Shown here: positions 17,686-26,686 of the stretch, piece after piece
Layout of the letters: every line of letters starts with the position of its first letter
Position numbering within the stretch: position 1 is the first letter of the stretch
Assembly: GCA_951812395.1 (NCBI GenBank)
Contig: CATOSD010000002.1
Location: 186,001-250,000, forward strand
DNA length: 64,000 bases
Origin: an uncultured Dehalococcoidia bacterium
GTDB lineage: Bacteria > Chloroflexota > Dehalococcoidia > Lucifugimonadales > CATOSD01
Direction of reading: 5' to 3'
Notes under the pieces: generated by a model
The model's input: the letters and a program-made list of their open reading frames with translations, nothing else
Databases searched by the model: none
Told to the model about the DNA's origin: nothing
Program-made: the position numbers and the translations under genes

Positions 17686-18750
17686 GTGAACGTAGTTTCC
17701 AGAGAAGTATTTGTTGTCTGGCTGATCATATTCCTGCTGTTTGCAGGTACATTCTTCGGCCTCTTCAGATTAAGACAGGAAAACGAGGAGCTCAAAACCC
17801 AGATTGACACGGTCGCCGTTCGCACGGACGTCGATGCTCGGCGCGTCAACGACCAGTTGGTTACGAGGGAGGATTTGGCCAGGGGGCTAGATGGCCAAGT
17901 AGAGGCTTTCCAGTCGGCTATCGAGAACAACTCTGGGAAAATCAACTCCGTTGAAGCAGACAATCAGCAGACTGCAGCTCGTGTAGAAAGCCTTCAGAGT
18001 CGCCTTGCCGGGATTGAACAGAACAACTCTTCGCTGGCTGAGGAGGTGGAGACCTTAACCCAGCGCATCTCCGGCGTCGAATCCGAGGCGGCGCAGTTGT
18101 TTACAATCCAAGCCGACATTCTGCAGATTGCCACAAGCTCGAATAGTCTAGAAAACCGTATCGCCGGGTTGGACCAGGACAATGCCTCCCTCGCTGAGCT
18201 GATCGATACCTTAACCCTGCGCATCGCCAACGTCGAAACTACGATGGCGGAGCATTCCACAACGGCGACGTCGTCCACAGCGGAAGCCGATATCCAGCAG
18301 ATTTCCGCGCGCACGGACAGCTTAGAAAACCGCGTCAGCGGTATGGAACAGGGAAATGCCTCGTTCGCTGAGTTGATATCGACCTTGACCCAGCGTATGG
18401 CCAGCGTAGAATCTGCGACGGAGGGGACGTCCACAGTGGAAGCCGATATCCAGCAGATTTCCGCGCGCGCGGAAATCTTGGAAAACCGCATCAGCGTGGT
18501 AGAACAGGACAATGCCTCACTCGCTGAATTGATGGCGACCTCGACCCAGATCATGGACAGAGTCGAAGCCGCGACAGAGCGGTTGTCGACAGTGGAATCC
18601 GACATTCTGAAGATTACCGGACGCGTGAACAGCCTCACGAAGAGCGTAGAGAATCTCGCGGGCAAGGTGGAACAGAACAACACCTCACTCATTGGTGTGA
18701 TATGGAACTTGATCGAACGCCTCGAGGAGGTGGAACGCAGGCTGCAATAG
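17686..18750 (+). CDS. N-anchored repetitive coiled-coil protein
   Basis: The 354-residue protein starts with a transmembrane segment (VFVVWLIIFLLFAGTFFGLF, residues 9-28) and then a long coiled coil. From about residue 85 it repeats a unit of roughly 43 residues of the form DIQQISAR..SLENR..GMEQ.NASLAEL..TLTQR..SVE. There is no catalytic domain. The GTG start follows a weak AAGG. It is 84 nt downstream of the tail-anchored J-like gene and probably co-transcribed. Both make long membrane-attached rods, so they may form a structural pair at the envelope. Confidence 0.65.
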   Translation: MNVVSREVFVVWLIIFLLFAGTFFGLFRLRQENEELKTQIDTVAVRTDVDARRVNDQLVTREDLARGLDGQVEAFQSAIENNSGKINSVEADNQQTAARVESLQSRLAGIEQNNSSLAEEVETLTQRISGVESEAAQLFTIQADILQIATSSNSLENRIAGLDQDNASLAELIDTLTLRIANVETTMAEHSTTATSSTAEADIQQISARTDSLENRVSGMEQGNASFAELISTLTQRMASVESATEGTSTVEADIQQISARAEILENRISVVEQDNASLAELMATSTQIMDRVEAATERLSTVESDILKITGRVNSLTKSVENLAGKVEQNNTSLIGVIWNLIERLEEVERRLQ

Positions 18751-18852
18751 GAGAACCCCGTGACTTTCCCGAGATTTCGCACGGCGCGCCACGGGTTCCG
18801 GTGTGTATACTGAATCAACGACCAACCGAAATCTTAGCCCAGGAGGACAACC

Positions 18853-19719
18853 ATGACTACAGTCGGCACCGGCAACTACACCTACGAACACGTCCCCGTG
18901 TGGCCAAACATGCCCAAGTACTGGTCCTTCGGCGCGGCGTCGGACGGCGCAGTCAACTCCAAGAACGAAGTCCACATATTCAGCCGCGGCGCGCACCCTC
19001 TCACCATCTGGACCGCCGACGGCGACTTCGTCTCCTCGTGGGGCGAGGGCACCTTCTCCGCCAACCCCCACGGCATCTACATCGCGCCCAACGATAACGT
19101 CTGGCTCGTGGACAGGGACTACCACATTGCCACCGAGTACACGCCCGGCGGCGAGACGCTGCGAACGCTGGGCAACAAGCTGGCGCCTTCGCCGTCGTTC
19201 ACCGGGATGCCCTTCAACATGCCGTCCGGCCTGGCCATCGGCCCCAGCGGCGATATGTTCGTCTCCGACGGCTACGGCGCCCACCGCGTCCACAAGTACA
19301 GCGCCGACGGCGAGCTTCTGCTCTCCTGGGGCAGGCAGGGCACTGGCCCCGGCGAGTTCGCCCTCGTCCACAACGTCTGGGTGGACAAGGACAATCGCGT
19401 GCTCATCTGCGACCGCGAGAACGACCGCATCCAGATCTTCGACGACCAGGGCGGCTTCCTGGAGGAGTGGACCGACCTTGAAAAGCCCGGCGACATCTGG
19501 GTCCACGACGACGTGGTCCACGTAGTCGAGCAGGGACCTGGCTCCGGCGTAAGCCTCTGGACGCTCAGCGGCGACCTCATCACCCGCTGGCGCGGCAGAG
19601 AAGGCCCCGGCAAGGGCACCATCGTCGGCGGCCACGGCCTCTGCGTAGACCTGCAGGGCAGCATCTACGTCACCGAGATAGGCGAGGGCCTGCGCGTAAC
19701 TAAGTTCCAGAAGGTGTAG
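18853..19719 (+). CDS. NHL-repeat six-bladed beta-propeller protein
   Basis: The 288-residue protein consists of NHL-type blades. Successive units read HIFSRGAHPLTIWTADGDF, MFVSDGYGAHRVHKYSADGE and VLICDRENDRIQIFDDQGG. This matches the peptidyl-alpha-hydroxyglycine lyase-like and SMP-30-like propellers common in Chloroflexota. No signal peptide is visible. The fold is clear; the ligand or enzymatic activity is not. An AGGAGG sits before the ATG. Confidence 0.82.
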   Translation: MTTVGTGNYTYEHVPVWPNMPKYWSFGAASDGAVNSKNEVHIFSRGAHPLTIWTADGDFVSSWGEGTFSANPHGIYIAPNDNVWLVDRDYHIATEYTPGGETLRTLGNKLAPSPSFTGMPFNMPSGLAIGPSGDMFVSDGYGAHRVHKYSADGELLLSWGRQGTGPGEFALVHNVWVDKDNRVLICDRENDRIQIFDDQGGFLEEWTDLEKPGDIWVHDDVVHVVEQGPGSGVSLWTLSGDLITRWRGREGPGKGTIVGGHGLCVDLQGSIYVTEIGEGLRVTKFQKV

Positions 19720-19738
19720 CGCTGGTTAACTCTCACCC

Positions 19739-21805
19739 CTAGCCCTCTCCCTGAGGGAGAGGGGACTGGGCGGAGGTTTCATGCGGCGCGTGGACGAAGA
19801 AGCCGGTCCGCCGCCACAGGTCTACGCCGTGCAGACGCAGCGTGACGATCTCGCCCGGCTCGCACTGCTGGGGCAGCTTGACCCTCAGCCGGAAGGGGTA
19901 GTCGGCAAGCTCTAGCTGGGCGTTGCGGGTGGGCGCGTTCTCGAGCACTACCGCCGGGTATAGCGCCAGCGGTTCGGCGAGCTCCAGCCGCTGGCCCAGG
20001 AACTTCAGGAACCAGTAGCGCCGGCGGTCCTCCTCCAGCCTGCCCAGTTCCCTAATCTGGACGTCGGCTCGCTGCGTGATGTCCGTCACGTGCTGCTGCG
20101 AGTAGGGCGGCTCGCCGCTCTCGAGGAATCCGCCTATCTGGCGCTGCATCACCAGGTCGGGGTAGCGGCGGAGCGGCGACGTGGCCTGGAGGTAGGCGGA
20201 CAGGCCCAGCCCGGCGTGAGGCCCAGGCCGCGAGCCCAGATCCGCGGGCGCGATTCTGCGGAACGTCAGGAAGCGGCGCAGCGGACCGTCTGGCATCTCT
20301 TCCGGTATGTCCCCAAGATCGGGCGCCTTCTGCGAGCGGTATGCCGCGGGCAGCTCCCGATCGCGGCAGAACTCCGCCAGCAGCGAGTTTGTCAGTATCA
20401 TCAGCTCGGCCACCATCTCGCGCGCCGCCGACGGCTGGGCCACGCGCACGTCCACGCTGCCGTCTTCGTGCACTGAAACGCGCATCTCGGACCGGTCCAG
20501 CATCAGCGCGCCCGCGCGTTCCCGCTTCGCCCTGAGCGCCTCCGCCAGGCCGTTCAGGGGCGCGAGGGCGCCGTGCCACGGGTGCGCCTCGGATTCGATT
20601 GCGGCGTCGGCCCCTTCGTAGGGCAGCGCGGCGCGGCTTCGTATGACCGACGGCGTGACTTCCCAGTCCAGCAGGTCGCCCTCCGCGGTCACGTCCACCA
20701 GCAGGCTGAGCGTGGCGCGCTCTTCGCCGGGCAGCAGGCTGCCGGCGCGGTGGGACAAGCCGGGCGGGAGCATCGCCACCTGGAGCTCCGGCAGGTACAG
20801 CGTCGCCATGCGCGCGTCCGCCTCGCGGTCCACCGCGCCGCCGTCCGGTATCAGCGCGCCGCCGTCCGCGATGTGAATGCCCAGCCGGTAGACCGGCGTT
20901 GGGCCGCCGGAGAGCGTCTCGATCGACAGGGCGTCGTCCTTGTCGCGCGTCGAGGCGTCGTCGATGGTGATGGCGGGGGCGAAGGTCAGGTCGCGGCGAT
21001 GCGGCTGGCGCAACACAGTGGACAAGTCCAGCGCGTCCGCCTCGTCCAGGGCAGCCTGGGGAATGCGCACTCGGATGTCGGCGCGTTCGAGCTCCAGCGG
21101 CTCGTCCGGCGACAGCTCGCCGACGCGCACGAGAGTGTCGAAGCTCAGCCGCTGCAGGTCGCGGGCGCCTGGGTCGACACGGCGAAGCAGGGAGGCCGCT
21201 ACCGAATCGCGGGTGTAGTTTTCACCGTGGACGGCGAATCCGCGCAGGTGCGAGAGCAGCTCGGTCTGGTACGACGAGGGCTCCGCGGGCAGGGCGCCGT
21301 CGGCCAGGCGCCGGGCCAACTCCTCGGAGGCGACGGCGTTCTCGGCGGCGCGGCGCTGGCGGGCCAGAGTCTCCTCCACCGTATGCTGAGGACGCGGGCG
21401 GTAGCCGCCATCGCCGCCATCGAAGTATAGGGACGACCGGTTCAGGTGCAGCAGCATGGCGGCGAGCTGCACGCCCGACGGCGGGGCGCCCCAGTGCAGC
21501 TCTGCCACATCGGCGAGCGACAGCGGGTCGTCCTCGCCGCTGACAACCTCCCACACCTCGGATAGGTCGAGGGACGCGGCCAGCTCCTCGGCGCGAGAGC
21601 GAAAGCGTTCGAGGTCGTCCTCTCCGGCGGCAATGACGCCGGTGGCGAAGACCACCCTGTCTTCGGGCAGACGGGCCTCGCGGTTCCTGCCGATCGAGAC
21701 GCGCACCTGGCGGCGGCGTCCGGCCACGGCCGGGGCGTCGCCCAGGAAGCGCGCCAGGCCGATGCCGCCCTTCAACCGGGCGACGATGACTTCATCCGTC
21801 CGCAT
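19739..21805 (-). CDS. RNase II/R family exoribonuclease (RNB domain)
   Basis: The 688-residue protein contains an RNB catalytic domain. ITIDDASTRDKDDALSIE near the middle supplies the conserved Asp cluster that binds Mg2+, followed by YRLGIHIAD. The C-terminal part holds LQATSPLRRYPDLVMQRQI, the classic RNase II/R signature. The N-terminal region before about residue 230 is shorter than the cold-shock domains of E. coli RNase R. The last codons (SPLPQGEG) are provided by a palindromic repeat element. A diverged, truncated copy of its 5' end lies at 24720-25016. Confidence 0.9.
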   Translation of the reverse strand: MRTDEVIVARLKGGIGLARFLGDAPAVAGRRRQVRVSIGRNREARLPEDRVVFATGVIAAGEDDLERFRSRAEELAASLDLSEVWEVVSGEDDPLSLADVAELHWGAPPSGVQLAAMLLHLNRSSLYFDGGDGGYRPRPQHTVEETLARQRRAAENAVASEELARRLADGALPAEPSSYQTELLSHLRGFAVHGENYTRDSVAASLLRRVDPGARDLQRLSFDTLVRVGELSPDEPLELERADIRVRIPQAALDEADALDLSTVLRQPHRRDLTFAPAITIDDASTRDKDDALSIETLSGGPTPVYRLGIHIADGGALIPDGGAVDREADARMATLYLPELQVAMLPPGLSHRAGSLLPGEERATLSLLVDVTAEGDLLDWEVTPSVIRSRAALPYEGADAAIESEAHPWHGALAPLNGLAEALRAKRERAGALMLDRSEMRVSVHEDGSVDVRVAQPSAAREMVAELMILTNSLLAEFCRDRELPAAYRSQKAPDLGDIPEEMPDGPLRRFLTFRRIAPADLGSRPGPHAGLGLSAYLQATSPLRRYPDLVMQRQIGGFLESGEPPYSQQHVTDITQRADVQIRELGRLEEDRRRYWFLKFLGQRLELAEPLALYPAVVLENAPTRNAQLELADYPFRLRVKLPQQCEPGEIVTLRLHGVDLWRRTGFFVHAPHETSAQSPLPQGEG
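19743..19763. repeat. Perfect palindromic repeat at the RNase stop
   Basis: A 10-bp inverted repeat, CCCTCTCCCT and AGGGAGAGGG around a single G, lies inside the last codons of the RNase gene and between two convergent genes. It belongs to the dispersed repeat family and may act as a bidirectional terminator. Confidence 0.65.
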
Positions 21806-21841
21806 TTCCTCTCCGCTCTAAGCCAGTCCTGAGAAACCCCA

Positions 21842-23884
21842 TCATAGCACTTCCCGGCCGAGGCCCTCCGGCAGAGCCTCCAACACCGTCTCCACTGTCT
21901 CATCTCCGGCTGCCCGGGCCGCTGCCAAAATGCCGGCCGCCGCGGCTGACGTCGCCTCTTCTTCCGAAATGTCCAACTCGGCCGCCGCCTCTCTCGCCGC
22001 CTCCACCGCGGCGCCAGCGGCTTCCGCGGCGTCCCTCCCAGCCTCGACCGCCCCCTGGACAGCCCCTTGCCCAGCTCCGCGCAGCGACTCTGCCGGGGTC
22101 ACTCGCAGCCCGCCCAGAGCCCGGAGACTCCCCAGCACGGCGCCGCGAGTCACCCGCCCGACGTGTCCCGCGACGTCGTCGGTCGCGTGGATCGCGCCAC
22201 GGGTGGCATGAAGTGCCAGCCCGAAGCCGTTCTCGGCAGCATCTTCCATGTTCTCTGCGGTACGATCGAGAACAGCCCCCACTTGGTCGGCCACCTCCAG
22301 CGTTGCGGCCCGGCCCAGCTCCGCGGAAGTCAAGGCCGCCTGGGTGGACGCCGCAAGCTGGTAAGCGGTCACGCCGATGGCCACGTCGACACCGGGAATA
22401 CGTCTCAGGTATCCGTAGGAGAAGGCCGACACCACGTTCAGACCCGGCACCGATGACACCGCCCGGGCCACGGGTCCCGCCCCTGCCATCAGTTCGGCAA
22501 CGGCGGCTTCCCTGGGAACCTCGCCCTCCTCCCGAACCGACATCAGCAGGTTTAGCGACAGCAGACCCAGCAAGAACGCGACGACGAAAAGGAAGTCGAA
22601 TCCGGTGGCCGTCAGCGCAGGCAGTTCCAGGGTCCCGCTAGGCGACGTCCACGCTACGTTTATGCTTAGAGACCGCGCCGAGAAGAAGTCCACGAACAGT
22701 CCGCCGAGAATCGGCCCTACTCCCGATCCGATACTCGTGGCCATGCCGGCCATACCCGAAAACGGGACACCCCGCCCTTCCGGAGCAACCTTCAGTGCAA
22801 GAGTACTAACCGTCAACGTAACGCCGGCGGCCGCAATGCCGCCCAGCAGATGCAACACGACCAGCAGCGGAAGCGTGAGAGCGTGACGCTCCGGATGTGT
22901 GGTGAACACCCAACCGATGATGACCAGCAGGTAGAGCGACGCGCACAGCGACAACACTGTCTTGCTCCCCAAGCGGTCCGCAAATGGACCCCACACCCTC
23001 ATAAACAGAACATTTGAAAGCTGTCCCAGCACCGTCAGACCCATCACTACCGGCAGACTGAGTCCGATGACCTTCAACATGTAGACGGCGAAGAATGGAA
23101 TGGCCAGGTTCGACGTCAGGCCCCACACAAACAGGAACCTTATCGGACGCGAGTAATTGGGGTCGCGAACCGGCTCCAACAGCATCGCCCCGGCGGAACG
23201 TCCGGCCAGGGCCGCTGGGGGCATCAGCGGCTCGATGGCCCTCAATGCCAGCAGAGGTCCCACAACACCGAAGGTGAACACGCCACCGATGAGCAGAAAC
23301 GAAAAGGCGAAAACCTCATCTCCGGCCGGGGCCGACCCTTCCCACCACTGCACGAAGAAGCCGCCGGCCAGGCCCACTACCGCCATCGAAGCCATTACCA
23401 TCCCCAGCCGCCTACCGAAGTAGCTGCCCAGCCCGTCCGGGGGCACGAGGTCGCGAATCCAACTCGTGGAAGTGGTGACCCACACAGGTGCGAAAATTCC
23501 TCGAACTGCCATGAAGACAATTGCCAGGAACACCGCGGGCTTGCCCGGCGTGTCCAGCAAGAAAGGGACCAGGCCGATTGGAAGCCAGGAGAACTGCATC
23601 GCCACGAAAGCGGGCAGGCCTATCGCCTTCCTGGCCCTGAACTTCTCGACCAGGAGTATGGCGGGCAGCCTGACCACCTGCGAGAGGAACGGCAGCGACG
23701 CCAGAATCCCCACCTCCAGGTTGTTGGCCCCCAGGGCCAGGGCATACGCGGCCATCAGGCCACCGCTACCTAGGCTGAACAAAGCGCCGGAGGCCAGGCC
23801 CTCCCAGGCCATCAGTCGCAGGCTCTTCTGCGCTTCGCCTTCGGTGAGCGTCGGCCGGGGACGGAGAAAGTTAGGAATTTGCAT
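21842..23884 (-). CDS. MFS transporter with long Ala-rich C-terminal extension
   Basis: The 680-residue protein has about twelve hydrophobic segments in residues 25-455, with an MFS-type loop in WGPFADRLGSKTVL. The first 450 residues look like a complete drug/metabolite-type permease. Residues 460-680 are an unusual extension, rich in Ala, Glu and Val and predicted amphipathic helical (for example GAVQGAVEAGRDAAEAAGAA), with no clear membrane helices. The gene overlaps the YihY gene by 14 nt and lies 36 nt before the RNase gene. The substrate is unknown. Confidence 0.82.
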   Translation of the reverse strand: MQIPNFLRPRPTLTEGEAQKSLRLMAWEGLASGALFSLGSGGLMAAYALALGANNLEVGILASLPFLSQVVRLPAILLVEKFRARKAIGLPAFVAMQFSWLPIGLVPFLLDTPGKPAVFLAIVFMAVRGIFAPVWVTTSTSWIRDLVPPDGLGSYFGRRLGMVMASMAVVGLAGGFFVQWWEGSAPAGDEVFAFSFLLIGGVFTFGVVGPLLALRAIEPLMPPAALAGRSAGAMLLEPVRDPNYSRPIRFLFVWGLTSNLAIPFFAVYMLKVIGLSLPVVMGLTVLGQLSNVLFMRVWGPFADRLGSKTVLSLCASLYLLVIIGWVFTTHPERHALTLPLLVVLHLLGGIAAAGVTLTVSTLALKVAPEGRGVPFSGMAGMATSIGSGVGPILGGLFVDFFSARSLSINVAWTSPSGTLELPALTATGFDFLFVVAFLLGLLSLNLLMSVREEGEVPREAAVAELMAGAGPVARAVSSVPGLNVVSAFSYGYLRRIPGVDVAIGVTAYQLAASTQAALTSAELGRAATLEVADQVGAVLDRTAENMEDAAENGFGLALHATRGAIHATDDVAGHVGRVTRGAVLGSLRALGGLRVTPAESLRGAGQGAVQGAVEAGRDAAEAAGAAVEAAREAAAELDISEEEATSAAAAGILAAARAAGDETVETVLEALPEGLGREVL

Positions 23885-24695
23885 AGCTTAACGAATGGGT
23901 TGTTCGAGTGGGCCGAAGGTCTCCCGCACACTTTACGAGAGATGCGCCATACAGGAATATCATGCCTACAATGTATCCCCAAGTCATCAGAACGACCACC
24001 GAGGCAATCGGTCCGTACACGGCGCTCCTCTGAGAGGTCAGGTTCGTGAACCAGAAGAACAGGTGCTTGCCGATCTCGAACTGCGCTATGGCGACCATGG
24101 CGCCGAATGTTGCGTCTCTCCACTCTACCCGGGCATTCGGCAGGCGCTTATAGACAAACTCGAACACCACCGCGGTAAGTAAGATGGGCAATACCGCCGA
24201 AACAGCGCCCAGTGCGAAAACGACGGCCGCAGAAAAGCCGTCTGCTGACCTTCCTATGCCTTCGCTGAAGCTCACGGCGACATGAAGGAAACCCGTCGCC
24301 CCAATGGACAACAGGAACAGAATCACCACCAGCGTACCAATGGACATTTCACTGACGGTGGTGTGAATCACGTTTTTCGCCTCGATACCGAAGACTCTGT
24401 TGATGCCACTGTTCGCGGCCATGAACAGCCCATTCGCACCCAGTATGATGCTCACGAATGCTACCAACCCGATGGCAAGCGAGCCTCTCAGAACGCTGTT
24501 GACGGCCTCGTGAAAAAGATCACGTGACGTAGGAAAATAGAAAACCAGAACTTCCGTGAGCTGTTCCCCAAGCCCCTCTGGGTCTCCCAAATATGCCATC
24601 ACCATGATGGCCAACGCGACCAGCGGGAGCAGCGACAAAATTGTGAAGAAGGAAAGAGAAGCCGCGATATCGATCCCCCCCGCACGCACAACCAA
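23871..24695 (-). CDS. YihY/UPF0761 family membrane protein, probably 5'-truncated
   Basis: The 274-residue protein has six hydrophobic segments and the family core IDIAASLSFFTILSLLPL, then GLFMAANSGINRVFG and MTWGYIVGMIFLYGA. Normal members have about 30 further residues before this core. Here only a TTG start in a poly-G stretch is available, and the upstream DNA is a broken copy of the RNase 5' end. The original N-terminus was probably removed by that rearrangement, so this may be a damaged gene or may use a makeshift start. The family was once called RNase BN, but a nuclease role is not supported. Confidence 0.75.
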   Translation of the reverse strand: MVVRAGGIDIAASLSFFTILSLLPLVALAIMVMAYLGDPEGLGEQLTEVLVFYFPTSRDLFHEAVNSVLRGSLAIGLVAFVSIILGANGLFMAANSGINRVFGIEAKNVIHTTVSEMSIGTLVVILFLLSIGATGFLHVAVSFSEGIGRSADGFSAAVVFALGAVSAVLPILLTAVVFEFVYKRLPNARVEWRDATFGAMVAIAQFEIGKHLFFWFTNLTSQRSAVYGPIASVVVLMTWGYIVGMIFLYGASLVKCAGDLRPTRTTHSLSYANS

Positions 24696-24719
24696 CCGAC
24701 CGGCCTCGATCTACGAGAT

Positions 24720-25016
24720 ACAGCGACGACTGGTTCAGGTGAAGCAGCATAGCCGCAAGCTGCTCGCCCGACGGCGGGGCGCCCCAGTGCAGCTCCGCCA
24801 CATCGGCGAGCGACAGCGTTCGATGTCGTCCTCTCCGGTGGCAATGACGCCGGTGGCGAAGACCACCCTGTCTTCGGGCAGACGGGCCTCGCGGTTCCTG
24901 CCGATCGAGACGCGCACCTGGCGGCGGCGTCCGGCCACGGCCGGGGCGTCGCCCAGGAAGCGCGCCAGGCCGATGCCGCCCTTCAACCGGGCGACGATGA
25001 CTTCATCCGTCCGCAT
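24720..25016 (-). pseudogene. Truncated duplicate of the RNase II/R gene 5' end
   Basis: From its ATG at 25016 this segment repeats the first 60 or so codons of the RNase gene at 19739-21805 almost exactly (MRTDEVIVARLKGGIGLARF onward). It then skips about 90 nt, apparently at a shared AGCG, and resumes with the MAELHWGAPPSG region before ending near 24720 at the YihY gene. The skip shifts the frame. It cannot encode a nuclease. The copy differs from the intact gene at scattered bases, so it is not a recent or assembly duplicate. Confidence 0.85.
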
Positions 25017-25383
25017 GCAATCTCCAGTGTGAGAATCGTTCAATGTTCCATGATACCACCTTTTGGCCGGACGCCCTGACGTGAGCGGGGGCAGCGGCGC
25101 GTTTCGTGGGAAGACGCGGGGACGCTCGCGGTGGACGCCAATCATGTTGCCGAGTGGCAAGCAAGAAGCTGACAACCGAACCACCGGGGTCTTCGCTTGA
25201 CCGAGCCTTCAAGGGTCTTGCACGGCGCCGGATGGGTCGAACAGTAGGGAACTGCCACGTCTCGATTGGCCTTGACCCCCATTCCCGGGGTCTTGTGCCT
25301 CTCTCCGGGAAGGTCAGAAAAAGCGTTTCTTGATACCTTGTGCTACAATGCGGTGGCACTACCGAATGTGAGGAGGGGCCGCG
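25017..25383. other. Non-coding gap upstream of the alcohol dehydrogenase
   Basis: These 367 bases carry no supported gene. A TACAAT at 25344-25349 could be a -10 element for the alcohol dehydrogenase, but no good -35 is spaced correctly. The left part probably holds the former promoter region of the RNase gene. Confidence 0.4.
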
Positions 25384-26526
25384 ATGCCGAAACCCGGTGA
25401 GTACAGTTTCACTTGGCTCAATTCCACCAGGGTCATATTTGGCAACGGCAGGCTCGCCGACCTTAAGGCGGTGGTCGACGGCGTGGCGGGGAGCGACTCG
25501 CGCGTGTTCCTCGTAACCGGACGCCACAGCCTGCGTGCCCGCGGCGTGCTTCAACGGATTGTGGGGGAGATCGGCCTTTCCCGTGTATCCCTCTTCGACG
25601 ATACTCCACCGTTTCCGTCGCCCGAGGCGGTAGACGATGCCCTAGCCAAGTGCCGCGAGTCCGGCGCCGACGTGGTTGTGGCCGTGGGCGGCGGCAGCGC
25701 CTTGGACCTCGCCAAAGTCGTCGCCATCCTCACACCACACAAGGGCACCGCGCTGGATTATGCCAACCGCAAGCGGTCTATACGCGGACGCGGGCTGCCA
25801 TTCGTCGCGGCTCCTACTACGTCCGGCAGCAGCAGCGAGGTGACATCCGGCGCCGCGCTGTGGGACATGGTGGGCAAGCGCTCCCTCGGCATCAGCAGCC
25901 CGCTCATGTTCCCGACCGTGGCCGTGGTCGACCCCCAACTCACCATGAGTATGTCCAAGAGGCTGGCCGCTGCGTCCGGCATGGACGCCTTCACCAGCGC
26001 TTTCGAGTCCTACTGGTCGTTGGAGTCCCAGCCTCTAACCGACGCGATCAATCTCAGGGTCATCGCCGACTACGCCGTGAACTTGGAGCGTTCCTGCCTG
26101 CAGGGCGATCTCGATTCCCGTACGGCGTGCTCGTTCGCCGCCACGATGTCGGGAATCGCCTACTCCAACAGCCACCCCAACGTCTGCCACGCCGTGGGCA
26201 GCCCTCTAACCCTGTTCTGGGGCGCCGAGCACGGCCAGGCCGTCGGTGTGACCCTGTCGTCGTTCCTGAAGTGGAACGCGCCGGCTATTGCGCACAAGCT
26301 CCCGGCCCTGCTCCGCGCGCTCGGCGTGGAAGACCTGGACGCGGGGGCGGCGCGCATCGAGCAGATCATGAGCCGGTGCGGTCTCAAGACCAAGATATCC
26401 GCGCTCGGCGTCGGGCCTGACGACATGGACACACTGCTAGACAACATACGCTGGGAGCGGACGGCCGTTCTGCCAAGACCCATTGAGCGCGAGGACGCCC
26501 GCGCCCTGTTGGAACAGCTCTTCTAA
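25384..26526 (+). CDS. Iron-containing alcohol dehydrogenase
   Basis: The 380-residue protein is a group III (Fe-dependent) alcohol dehydrogenase. The NAD(P)-binding GGGSALDLAK motif is near residue 103, and APTTSGSSSEVT contacts the cofactor near 140. The metal-site region includes YSNSHPNVCHAVG and a later GAEHGQAVG that supplies the last His. It oxidises or reduces a small alcohol or aldehyde; the substrate is not determined. GAGGAGGGG precedes the ATG. Confidence 0.9.
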   Translation: MPKPGEYSFTWLNSTRVIFGNGRLADLKAVVDGVAGSDSRVFLVTGRHSLRARGVLQRIVGEIGLSRVSLFDDTPPFPSPEAVDDALAKCRESGADVVVAVGGGSALDLAKVVAILTPHKGTALDYANRKRSIRGRGLPFVAAPTTSGSSSEVTSGAALWDMVGKRSLGISSPLMFPTVAVVDPQLTMSMSKRLAAASGMDAFTSAFESYWSLESQPLTDAINLRVIADYAVNLERSCLQGDLDSRTACSFAATMSGIAYSNSHPNVCHAVGSPLTLFWGAEHGQAVGVTLSSFLKWNAPAIAHKLPALLRALGVEDLDAGAARIEQIMSRCGLKTKISALGVGPDDMDTLLDNIRWERTAVLPRPIEREDARALLEQLF

Positions 26527-26536
26527 AGGGCGAGGC

Positions 26537-26556
26537 GGGCGGTTCGCGAACCGCCC
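26537..26556. repeat. 20-bp perfect palindrome after the alcohol dehydrogenase
   Basis: The two arms GGGCGGTTCG and CGAACCGCCC form a perfect palindrome 10 nt past the stop codon. It can form a stem of up to 10 bp in RNA and may terminate the upstream gene. The flanking CCTAC resembles repeats widespread in other genomes. Confidence 0.5.
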
Positions 26557-26686
26557 CTACAGCGACCTCGGCGCGGCGGGTGGCCAAGCGGCGCGGGTGT
26601 ACCCGCGTTTACACCACAGGGCGCTTGCTGTATCCTTTTCGCGGGCGCCTCGCCGTCCCGCCATACTACGCCTCGGAGAGCTTCCG

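Noticed and set aside
23871..24695. YihY-like protein as RNase BN
   Set aside because: The old name arose from a misassignment; the sequence is a membrane protein with no nuclease motif.
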